NCBI GenBank assembly: GCA_032718475.1
Contig: JAUCBJ010001322.1
Location: 1-41,711 of the forward strand
Direction of reading: 5' to 3'
From: Nemertoderma westbladi
Taxonomy: Eukaryota; Xenacoelomorpha; Nemertodermatida; Nemertodermatidae
Length of the DNA stretch: 41,711 nt
Shown here: piece by piece, positions 1-6,606 of the stretch
Layout: every line of letters starts with the position of its first letter
How positions within the stretch are numbered: the first letter of the stretch is position 1
Notes under the pieces: generated by a model
Seen by the model: the letters and a program-made list of their open reading frames with translations, nothing else
Told to the model about the DNA's origin: nothing
Databases searched by the model: none
Position numbers and translations under genes: made by a program

Positions 1-5
1 CCAAT

Positions 6-26
6 CCCCCCCCCCCCCCCCCCCCC
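6..26. repeat. poly-C run
   Basis: An uninterrupted run of 21 C. It is followed by ACTGTCTC, which resembles the C-tract plus CTGTCTC at 231-244 and 3738-3750, so it may be a terminus of the same foldback family. A 13-bp word, AAAAGTATATCAT, occurs just after it at 35-47 and again at 89-101. Homopolymer length is unreliable in assemblies. Confidence 0.8.
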
Positions 27-215
27 ACTGTCTCAAAAGTATATCATTATTGGTAACAGCCAGTGGGTTTACATGTAAGGGTAATTATAAAAGTATATCA
101 TCGGTATAGCCGTACCGCCACTACGCCGTTATAATTAATTAGACAATAATTGTGATAGGCCGCGACCTGCCGACTGGGTGCGAGACCATTAGTCGCCAAA
201 AACGGGTCGAATGGG

Positions 216-256
216 ATTTGCGTCGAGTTTCCCCCCCTGTCTCTTAGTTTTATACA
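216..256. mobile_element. solo terminus of a G/C-tract foldback element
   Basis: This stretch matches the right end of the foldback element at 3511-3773. Both have TTGCGTC, then a C-tract, then CTGTCTC and AGTTTTATA in the same order. The preceding bases also share a TCGCCAA and CGGG pattern. No matching inverted left end is visible in the window, so it is a solo or truncated end. Family identity is inferred only from this internal comparison. Confidence 0.4.
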
Positions 257-1097
257 TTATTATGCAGTATTTCAATTTAAGATTTTAATGTAAACTTTTT
301 GTACTTTTTGTACTTTACTGTTATATTTGGCTGAATATGATTTATGTATTAAATCGAAACGTTCCACTTATTTAATAATGGCATTTTTTTAATTAGCGCT
401 TGTAATATAAATTTTACTACGATTACGATATCCAACTGGGACTTCATTAATATCCCTGGCTGTGTTTTGACTCTATCACAGTTTATGAGGCGGCTAGGAT
501 TTCTACACCAGGAACCGGCAAAGCATACCCCCTTTGTTAACTCATACCAAAAATACATTAATTATACTCTAGGCCTACCTTCTGTTGCACTCTGTACCCT
601 TGTTCTGACTACCCAGGAGCAATTCTAGCAGACAGTTATTTAGGAAAGGCAATTAGTGGTAAAATAAAATGTATAATGTAACGTAAACCTACATCCAGAT
701 TTCATAAAATCGTATCATCACAGGAAGCTTAGCCTGCAGGCAAATAAATACACAGACACAGTAATGAGAAAATTATACGTGCAGTAATAATTTGGTATAA
801 ACCAAATTATAATACAAATTATAATTTGGTATTAAATAAATTGTAACCATGGTTGGAGCTCTCTAATAAACCATTAATCACGAGTTGTTTACCCGGAAAT
901 TATTAATTTATACATTGTTTTCCCGGATTCCATGAATGAAATTATAACTAATTAAATTATAACCATACTGTATGGTACTCATGGACAGGCCATCATGTAT
1001 CAATGAAGTAACATAGCTACTAGCTTCGTGCCACAATGCGATAGCTAGTATCGGCAGGCTACTAGATGTTGGCCGCGGCTCGTAGCGACTAGCTATT
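257..1097. other. AT-rich stretch without a recognised gene
   Basis: No convincing coding region is visible. The 69-codon reading frame at 558-349 on the minus strand shows no known motif and I treat it as chance. At 789-808 there is a perfect 8-bp inverted repeat, AATTTGGT and ACCAAATT, separated by ATAA. The same AATTTGGT word recurs at 823-830, so this is a small cluster of related AT-rich palindromes. Confidence 0.6.
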
Positions 1098-2200
1098 TGA
1101 GGACACTGCCATCCCGGTTTCCATGAAGACCACACAGCTATCTGCAATGGTTCCTCGTCTATTATTATCTGAGACACTGCCATCCCGTTTCCATGAAACA
1201 CACAGCTATCTGCAATGGTTCCTCGTCTATTATTATCTGAGACACTGCCATCCCGGTTTCCATGAAACACACAGCTATCTGCAATGGTTCCTCGTCTATT
1301 ATTATCTGAGACACTGCCATCCCGGTTTCCATGAAACACACAGCTATCTGCAATGGTTCCTCGTCTATTTTTATCTGAGACACTGCCATCCCGGTTTCCA
1401 TGAAACACACAGCTATCTGCAATGGTTCCTCGTCTATTATTATCTGAGACACTGCCATCCCGGTTTCCATGAAACACACAGCTATCTGCAATGGTTCCTC
1501 GTCTATTTTTATCTGAGACACTGCCATCCCGGTTTCCATGAAACACACAGCTATCTGCAATGGTTCCTCGTCTATTATTATCTGAGACACTGCCATCCCG
1601 GTTTCCATGAAACACACAGCTATCTGCAATGGTTCCTCGTCTATTATTATCTGAGACACTGCCATCCCGGTTTCCATGAAACACACAGCTATCTGCAATG
1701 GATCCTCGTCTATTATTATCTGAGACACTGCCATCCCGTTTCCATGAAACACACAGCTATCTGCAATGGTTCCTCGTCTATTATTATCTGAGACACTGCC
1801 ATCCCGGTTTCCATGAAACACACAGCTATCTGCAATGGATCCTCGTCTATTATTATCTGAGACACTGCCATCCCGGTTTCCATGAAACACACAGCTATCT
1901 GCAATGGATCCTCGTCTATTATTATCTGAGACACTGCCATCCCGGTTTCCATGAAACACACAGCTATCTGCAATGGATCCTCGTCTATTATTATCTGAGA
2001 CACTGCCATCCCGGTTTCCATGAAACACACAGCTATCTGCAATGGATCCTCGTATATTATTATCTGAGACACTGCCATCCCGGTTTCCATGAAACACACA
2101 GCTATCTGCAATGGATCCTCGTCTATTATTATCTGAGACACTGCCATCCCGGTTTCCATGAAACACACAGCTATCTGCAATGGATCCTCGTCTATTATTA
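1098..2200. repeat. 69-bp minisatellite, 16 copies
   Basis: Sixteen head-to-tail copies of a 69-bp unit are countable by the CCCGGTTTCC word (first at 1113, last at about 2148). Copies 2 and 10 lack one G in that word (CCCGTTTCC) and are 68 bp. Copies 1-8 and 10 carry GGTTCC where copies 9 and 11-16 carry the BamHI site GGATCC. Copies 4 and 6 carry TTTTTAT in place of TATTAT. Because 69 is divisible by 3 and the unit has no stop in several frames, long open frames appear on both strands. The single-base losses move the plus reading from one frame to another at copy 10. I see no start context, splice site or family match, so I treat the frames as by-products. Confidence 0.95.
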
Positions 2201-2376
2201 TCTCAGTTTTGTATCTTTCAGTTAATTTCCATCATTTATAAGAAGGGATATGTACAGCTTGCCAACACATTGTTACTATCAATTTCCACCATCACATATT
2301 ATATAAAAAGTTTTCAAGGCTTACTTTAATTTTTAATTGAGGATGTGGCACTTACCAGATTCGGACCCCACACGCG

Positions 2377-2409
2377 TTGTTCTAGAACAAAATGTAATGT
2401 TCTAGAACA
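2377..2409. promoter_or_regulatory. paired heat-shock-element-like palindromes
   Basis: Two palindromes centred exactly 20 bp apart: a perfect 14-bp one at 2377-2390 (TTGTTCTAGAACAA) and a perfect 12-bp one at 2398-2409. Each contains TTCTAGAA, which fits the nTTCnnGAAn inverted-pentamer core bound by HSF1-type heat-shock factors. The 20-bp spacing is close to two helical turns. No gene start is recognised nearby, so function is inference. Single TTCTAGAA words also occur at 12652, 12736 and 39661, so the word may simply be dispersed with repeats. Confidence 0.35.
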
Positions 2410-2480
2410 ATTTTTTTAAATAAATAGATAAAATTTAGTAGAACATTTTCAAAAAGGTAACAAAAATAAGTAGGCCTTAT

Positions 2481-2545
2481 CTCCTTGGTGTAGTGGTTAA
2501 ATCAGTTGCATTGAATTCACATCAATCTGGTGGTCAAATATTATA
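2481..2545 (+). mobile_element. tRNA-derived SINE head fragment (decayed)
   Basis: TGGTGTAGTGG at 2486-2496 fits the pol III A-box consensus TRGYNNANNNG and is followed by GTTAA, as in the D-arm of tRNA-derived SINEs. About 40 bp further on, GGTGGTCAAATA could be a degraded B box but no longer matches GGTTCGANTCC. There is no intact cloverleaf. I read it as a SINE head fragment, with chance similarity as the alternative. Confidence 0.35.
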
Positions 2546-2615
2546 GCCCATGTATGCCATATTCCGGTTATAACTTTTTGTTGGGCACAGCTTTTGCAAA
2601 GTCGGCAATGACGTC

Positions 2616-2684
2616 CAGGTGGGATCGAACTTGTGACCTCTGGGTTGGAAGTCTGACGCTCTAACCATTCAGCTAGCGGCTCAT
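2616..2684 (-). mobile_element. tRNA-like sequence / tRNA-derived SINE
   Basis: On the minus strand an A box TAGCTGAATGG (2675-2665) and a B box AGTTCGATCCC (2631-2621) match the pol III internal promoter well and sit at tRNA-like spacing. Between them a TTCCAA word resembles an anticodon loop. The acceptor and T stems do not pair cleanly, so this is a tRNA pseudogene or SINE head rather than a working tRNA. Sequence downstream on the minus strand, from about 2615 to 2560, may be the tRNA-unrelated SINE body. Confidence 0.5.
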
Positions 2685-2879
2685 GTAAAAGATAGACCTG
2701 GAAATACTATCTTACTTACTCATACTTCCTCATGGCCTCCCCTATTCCTCTGGGGGAGTATAGTTCTGGAGGTTGTGGTTGTGTAGAGAAAATGATGAGA
2801 CAGGATACACTATATGAAATATATAGCGTGGCATGTAAAGTCGGGATCCCGAGATACTAACTACTAATTTTGAACGTAC

Positions 2880-2983
2880 TAATTACGTGGGAAAAAAGGT
2901 AGAACGGTTTTATTTCAAAATTATTAAAAATTTATTAATAATATTGAACTAAAAATGTTTTGCCTGTTTTCCCACGTAATAAC
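2880..2983. mobile_element. short TIR element, copy A
   Basis: The ends are inverted copies: ATTACGTGGGAAAA at the left (from about 2882) and TTTTCCCACGTAAT at the right (to about 2980), with similarity continuing inward into GGTAGAAC and GTTTTGCC. The element is about 100 bp, AT-rich and has no ORF, as expected of a MITE-like non-autonomous element. Its ends match those of the elements at 9301-9432 and 10026-10160. Confidence 0.55.
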
Positions 2984-3510
2984 GAAATTTCATTCTTAAG
3001 TGACTTATATTTTGTAGTTTAATTCTTTTTAATAAAAGTTAAAATAGTGTTAAAAATAAATTTAACTCAGTATTTTACTAAATTGCTTCCATTAGTTACT
3101 GCGATTCCAATTATTGTAAACTTCAACTCCGGGGCCACATCTCCGCTTTACTCAATGTTAAATAATTGAATGTTCTGGAATATTTATGTTGTAAGTAGAG
3201 AGCTATTATAATACTAAACTAAAATAGTAAAAAATAATATACTAAAAACCATGCTGGATATTGAGCACAGCGATCGTGAGTAAAGGACTCGCAAAGGTGG
3301 AAGTTAGACAGTAAAAATTGTGAATACACCACAACACACCTTAATATAGTGTCATTTACTGATGACAACCCCCCCCCCCCCAAATTTTTTATACAAATCG
3401 TCACCATTATAGCTTGAAATTTGAAACCCAACTAGTTCAACTTACCGTCAATGTTACCATGAAGCGAGAATTTTCGAAATTGCCTGTACATTTTTAGAAA
3501 CCTTTGTATT
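2984..3510. other. AT-rich stretch without a recognised gene
   Basis: No coding region is supported. A run of 13 C lies at 3369-3381. The minus-strand open frame covering 3431-3219 shows no known domain and I regard it as chance. Confidence 0.6.
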
Positions 3511-3773
3511 CATTGTATGAGTTTTACAGATAGGGGGGGGGGGGGGGGGGGGGACTGGACGCAATAAAAATTCATCCCTCTCCAGGGGAAATTCGTCGCA
3601 AATAATAGCTGAATACTCTCTAAAATAAAACTGTAACCTATTCTATTGTATTTAGTTTATTGATCCTTTCCCTAAATTGAGAATTTAACATTGAGGCGGG
3701 ATATTAATTCGCCAAGGCGGGTTTTGCGTCCAGTTTTCCCCCCCTGTCTCGAGTTTTATAAACTCATACAATG
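3511..3773. mobile_element. foldback element with G/C-tract termini
   Basis: The left end, CATTGTATGAGTTT at 3511, and the right end, AAACTCATACAATG at 3760-3773, are perfect inverted copies of 14 bp. The inverted similarity continues through a 21-G run (3533-3553) matched by a 7-C run in the right arm, and then ACTGGACGCAA matched by TTGCGTCCAGT. The interior is about 150 bp without an ORF. This is a MITE or foldback-type element. The different homopolymer lengths of the arms point to slippage or assembly uncertainty. Confidence 0.65.
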
Positions 3774-4009
3774 GAGTAGTTCTGTCGGCACAGCATATAA
3801 CGTATAATCAACGACTTCTATCAAATAACGAAGATAACATAGCAAACAAGCCGGTAATGCAGTAATCACCCAACAACCGGTACACCCAGGCAACAGGTAA
3901 AACTACATAGGATACGTAGGATACTACTGGCGCCGGCGCAAAGAGGTTCCTTTCATCTTCTTCTCTTTACTTACACAGGGCGACTTAACGAAATAATAAC
4001 CATTAATAT

Positions 4010-4340
4010 ATACAGTAATATAATACATATAATAATTAATATATAATATAATACATATAATACATATAATAATTAATATATAATATATATAACAATTAAT
4101 ATATAATATAATACATATAATAATTAATATATAATATAATACATATAATAATTAATATATAATATATATAACAATATATATAAATATAATAAATATAAAT
4201 ATAATTTAATAATTAATATATAATATATATAACAATATATATAAATATAATAAATATAAATATAATTTAATAATTAATATATAAATATAATATATATAAT
4301 AAATAATATATAAATATAATATATATAATAATTAATATAC
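4010..4340. repeat. AT-rich tandem repeat
   Basis: The stretch is almost pure A and T, built from variants of TAATTAATATATAATA and ATAATACATAT. A clear direct repeat with a period of about 61 bp is visible when 4151-4210 is compared with 4212-4271. No function can be assigned. It ends abruptly at the GC-rich retroelement fragment that follows. Confidence 0.85.
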
Positions 4341-4734
4341 GCTGGTCAGCTGTGGGGTCCCCTCTATTTTGGAACCCTCGGGCCTCTGCAGGAACGACTG
4401 GAAGAGGGTCGACGGGGTTATACTTGTACTGTGGTCCCAGGGTAGAACACTCATTTGGGACGCCATAATGGTGGACCCACTCGCCCCCAGTCACCTCCAG
4501 CAGACCCTCATAGTTAGGGGGCGCACAGCAGAAGGAGCCGGGCGGGGGAAGAATGAGACCTATAGCGAGGTGATGGAGCGCGGCCATATATTCTATCCAG
4601 CGGCTTTCGGGACACTCGGCCGCCCTGGTCCGGAGACATCCACCTTCCTCCGAGAGATCGGCTCCCGCCTACACAAAATCACGCAGGAACCCCGCTCCAA
4701 CAGGTTCCTTCAGCAGCGGATCCTGGTAGCCATC
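4340..4734 (+). pseudogene. retroelement C-terminal fragment (endonuclease-like)
   Basis: The plus frame that includes position 4369 reads a peptide of a type I recognise as a common invertebrate retroelement C-terminus. Landmarks in order are GLCRNDWKRVDG, LVLWSQGRTLIWDA, DPLAPSHL, HIFYPAAFGTLG, FLREIGSRL, QEPRSNRFLQQRI and GNAASVM. The family usually has KRPDG followed by LVWDVT, reminiscent of the PD..D pattern of restriction-like endonucleases at the end of R2-like non-LTR elements. Here the proline is replaced by valine. That catalytic assignment is inference. No reverse transcriptase lies upstream; the fragment begins at the edge of the AT array, so it is truncated and non-functional by itself. 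Confidence 0.55.
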
Positions 4735-5298
4735 CTCGTTGGCAACGCCGCTTCCGTCATGGTTACAGCTGGCCCATCCCCCGGCAGCCTCGTTGGCAAC
4801 GCCGCTTCCGTCATGGTTACAGCTGGCCCATTCCCCGGCGGCCTCGTTGGCAACGCCGCTTCCGTCATGGTTACAGCTGGCCCATCCCCCGGCGGCCTCG
4901 TTGGCAACGCCGCTTCCGTCATGGTTACAGCTGGCCCATCCCCCGGCGGCCTCGTTGGCAACGCCGCTTCCGTCATGGTTACAGCTGGCCCATCCCCCGG
5001 CGGCCTCGTTGGCAACGTCGCCTCCGTCATGCTACAGCTGGCCCATCCCCCGGCGGCCTCGTTGCCAATGCCGCTTCCGTCATGGCTACAGCTGGCCCAT
5101 CCCCCGGCGGCATCTTTAACTGAGGGATGTTTGTATGTCCATCTTCAAAATGTCCAAAAATGGGACAAATCCTTCGAATCCATGACTTTCTTGAGACACA
5201 TCTTAAAGGACACTGTCCTTGAAGATGCGGATGATCTAGCAAATGTCAGGGGTGATAGGGAGTTGTGGCGGCGCAATTCTATCGACAGGTACGGGTAG
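4369..5298 (+). CDS. 310-codon chimeric open frame, probably not a gene
   Basis: One frame stays open across three unrelated pieces: the retroelement C-terminal fragment (to about 4734), a 54-bp minisatellite read as repeats of LVGNAASVMVTAGPSPGG, and a LINE 3' tail ending in LANVRGDRELWRRN. The opening codon is TTG; no in-frame ATG supports a natural start. The sixth repeat copy is 53 bp, which shifts the reading so that the LINE tail happens to be entered in its proper frame. There is no sign of a promoter or splice site. I think the frame is open because 54 is divisible by 3 and both ends come from coding retroelements. Expression is unknown. Confidence 0.25.
   Translation: MEPSGLCRNDWKRVDGVILVLWSQGRTLIWDAIMVDPLAPSHLQQTLIVRGRTAEGAGRGKNETYSEVMERGHIFYPAAFGTLGRPGPETSTFLREIGSRLHKITQEPRSNRFLQQRILVAILVGNAASVMVTAGPSPGSLVGNAASVMVTAGPFPGGLVGNAASVMVTAGPSPGGLVGNAASVMVTAGPSPGGLVGNAASVMVTAGPSPGGLVGNVASVMLQLAHPPAASLPMPLPSWLQLAHPPAASLTEGCLYVHLQNVQKWDKSFESMTFLRHILKDTVLEDADDLANVRGDRELWRRNSIDRYG
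4735..5111 (+). repeat. 54-bp minisatellite, 7 copies
   Basis: Copies start at 4735, 4789, 4843, 4897, 4951, 5005 and 5058. The first five are 54 bp apart; the sixth is 53 bp. Each begins CTCGTTGGCAAC and contains a CATGGTTACAGCTGG core. The translated unit contains GNAASVM, which is the expected continuation of the retroelement fragment just upstream. The array therefore seems to have grown by tandem duplication of that element's own tail. Confidence 0.93.
5180..5292 (+). mobile_element. LINE 3' coding tail, second copy
   Basis: This stretch aligns with the end of the LINE reading frame at 12448-12560, nearly identical over about 105 bp (CTTGAAGATGCGGATGATCT and GGGAGTTGTGGCGGCGCAAT are shared exactly). 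It translates to FLRHILKDTVLEDADDLAN then DRELWRRN, a typical end of endonuclease-reverse transcriptase LINEs. This copy keeps AAAGGACACTG where the 12.5-kb copy has lost a G and is frameshifted. Only the tail is present, consistent with 5' truncation on insertion. Confidence 0.7.
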
Positions 5299-5425
5299 TA
5301 AAAATTCTTTGACATGAAGTTGGTATGATATATCTTCACATTCTAGTTTAGCGATACGGTACATTCTTAAGTTTTTATATTATGGTTTTGTTCAGAAATG
5401 GAAAAAATGAGAAAGCGCGTCACCG

Positions 5426-5497
5426 GGGGTTGAACCAGCGCTATACGTACGTTTCAGCCAATCAGGCCTCATCAGTAGCGCTAACCAGTTCAGCCAC
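5426..5497 (-). promoter_or_regulatory. tRNA-like pol III A and B boxes around the unit 1 ribozyme
   Basis: On the minus strand TGGCTGAACTGG (5497-5486) fits the A-box consensus and GGTTCAACCCC (5436-5426) closely fits the B box. They flank the hammerhead with tRNA-like spacing, so the ribozyme sits inside what would be the tRNA body. Unit 2 keeps a variant A box (TGGCTTAACTGG) and the inverted copy has TGTCTGAACTGG. Pol III transcription is inferred, not shown. Confidence 0.55.
5437..5482 (-). ncRNA. type I hammerhead ribozyme, unit 1
   Basis: On the minus strand the order is stem I strand AGCGCTA, core CTGATGA (5475-5469), stem II GGCC with loop TGATT and GGCT, core GAAA (5455-5452), a minimal stem III (C and G closing a GTAC loop), then the cleavage triplet GTA and the second stem I strand TAGCGCT. 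Stem I is a perfect 7-bp helix and continues as GAAC and GTTC beyond an internal loop. All conserved core residues are present. Predicted cleavage lies between 5444 and 5443, after the A of GTA. Only the bottom pair of stem II is non-standard (G-U). Confidence 0.88.
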
Positions 5498-5743
5498 TTG
5501 CCCCTGACATTCCCACCTAATCCACTTCTTTTGAACAGGCATCTTAAGTTGCATATCCTATCTGTATGTTAAGAGTGAAACAGGAGGGAAGTACAAATAA
5601 ATAAATATTCAGCTCGGTATTGCTGCCAGGTGATATTAATTAAATAAATTGGAGATGAGCTGTTGCAACTGTAATTAAAGGTGTCATATTATGGGTTTGT
5701 TCAGAAGTGGAAAAAATGGGAGCGCGTCACTGGGGGTTGAACC

Positions 5744-5789
5744 AGCGCTATACGCACGTTTCAGCCTAACAGGCCTCATCAGTAGCGCT
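5744..5789 (-). ncRNA. type I hammerhead ribozyme, unit 2
   Basis: Architecture is the same as in unit 1. Core CTGATGA is at 5782-5776, GAAA at 5762-5759, and stem I is the same 7-bp AGCGCTA and TAGCGCT pair. The variable parts differ: the stem II loop reads TGTTA and the stem III loop reads GTGC, both tolerated positions. Predicted cleavage lies between 5751 and 5750. Change limited to loops while the core is intact supports a real ribozyme. Confidence 0.88.
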
Positions 5790-6038
5790 AACCAGTTAAG
5801 CCACTTGCCCCTGACATTCACTCTCCCACCTAATCCACTTCTATTGAACAGGGATCTTAAGTTGCATATCCGTTAAGAGTGAAACAGGAGGGAAATACAA
5901 ATAAATAAATATTCAGCTCGAGTAGTGCTGCCAGATGATATTAATTGAGTTGAGCTGTTTAGCAACTGTAATTAATTATATAATATTATGGTTTTGTTCA
6001 GAAATTGATATGAGAAATTGGTCACCGGGGGTTGAACC

Positions 6039-6084
6039 AGCGCTATACGTACGTTTCGGCCTATCAGGCCTCATCTGTAGCGCT
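6039..6084 (-). ncRNA. hammerhead ribozyme, unit 3, core mutated
   Basis: The unit keeps stem I, GAAA and the GTA cleavage triplet, and has the best stem II of the set (GGCC, loop TGATA, GGCC, with a standard G-C bottom pair). However the core reads CAGATGA instead of CTGATGA (6077-6071). The changed position is part of the conserved catalytic turn, so this copy is expected to be inactive. Confidence 0.8.
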
Positions 6085-6281
6085 AACCAGTTCAGCCACT
6101 TGCTCCTGCACTTACTCTCCCATCTAATCCACTTCTATTGAACAGGGATCTTAAGTTGCATATCCGTTAAGAGTGAAACAGGAGGGAAATACAAATAAAT
6201 AAATATTCAGCTCGAGTAGTGCTGCCAGGTGATATTAATTGAGTTGAGCTGTTAATGCAACTGTAATTAAAGGTGTAATAT

Positions 6282-6362
6282 TATGGTTTTGTTCAGAAAT
6301 GGAAAAAATGAGAAAGCGCGTCACCGGGGGTTGAACTCACTCTCCCACCTAATCCACTTCCG
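6282..6362 (-). mobile_element. partial retrozyme unit lacking its ribozyme
   Basis: The unit starts normally (TATGGTTTTGTTCAGAA) and runs to the B-box end GGGGGTTGAAC. It then jumps directly to TCACTCTCCCACC, the sequence that in the other units lies beyond the A box. The whole ribozyme and A box, about 100 bp, are missing. It stops near 6362, where the inverted copy follows. Confidence 0.75.
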
Positions 6363-6372
6363 GTAGATCCGC

Positions 6373-6575
6373 TGTTAGAGATAGGATATGCAACTTAAGA
6401 CTGCCTGTTCAATAGAAGTGGATTAGGTGGGATGGTGAATGTCAGGGGCAAGTGTCTGAACTGGTTAGCGCTACTGATGAGGCCTGATAGGCTGAAACGT
6501 ACGTATAGCGCTGGTTCAACCCCCGGTGACGTGCTTTCTCATTTATTATATTTCTGATGATATATTATATTATTA
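6373..6575 (+). mobile_element. inverted retrozyme copy
   Basis: This is a copy of the same unit in the opposite orientation. It starts with GATAGGATATGCAACTTAAG and runs through the A box (6453-6464), hammerhead and B box (6513-6523) into CTTTCTCAT. Together with the partial unit just upstream it forms an inverted repeat around TAGATCCGCTGTTAG. Past about 6548 it decays into AT-rich sequence. Confidence 0.8.
6467..6512 (+). ncRNA. type I hammerhead ribozyme, inverted copy
   Basis: Plus-strand order: stem I AGCGCTA (6467-6473), core CTGATGA (6474-6480), stem II GGCC, loop TGATA, GGCT (6481-6493), GAAA (6494-6497), minimal stem III closing a GTAC loop, cleavage triplet GTA (6503-6505), stem I TAGCGCT (6506-6512). 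All core residues are intact. Predicted cleavage lies between 6505 and 6506. Confidence 0.88.
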
Positions 6576-6606
6576 TATGATATTATATTATATGATTATA
6601 TAAATT

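Larger units (their letters stand above)
5381..6362 (-). mobile_element. retrozyme-like tandem array (three and a partial units)
   Basis: Units begin at the recurring TATGG(G)TTTTGTTCAGAA motif: 5381, 5690, 5987 and 6282, giving lengths of 309, 297 and 295 bp and an 81-bp remnant. Each full unit carries, on the minus strand, a tRNA-like A box, a hammerhead ribozyme and a B box, then about 200 bp of AT-rich sequence with no ORF. Short non-coding tandem units of this size with a type I hammerhead match the animal elements called retrozymes, thought to move as self-cleaved circular RNAs using another element's reverse transcriptase. The schistosome SM-alpha elements also join pol III boxes to hammerheads. 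Assignment to a named family would need a database comparison. Confidence 0.85.

Noticed and set aside
908-2225. Long reading frames of 154-333 codons on both strands in the 69-bp array
   Set aside because: They exist because the unit length is divisible by 3 and lacks stops. They overlap each other in several frames, and one-base losses in copies 2 and 10 break them, so they are not supported as genes.
5426-5497. A true tRNA gene (Leu- or Ser-like) in the retrozyme units
   Set aside because: A and B boxes and a few acceptor pairs fit, but the body between them is a complete hammerhead rather than D and anticodon arms, so I call it tRNA-like promoter sequence around a ribozyme.
5691-6141. 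Plus-strand frames of 61-68 codons over the retrozyme units
   Set aside because: They are the antisense of the ribozyme units and recur only because the units repeat.
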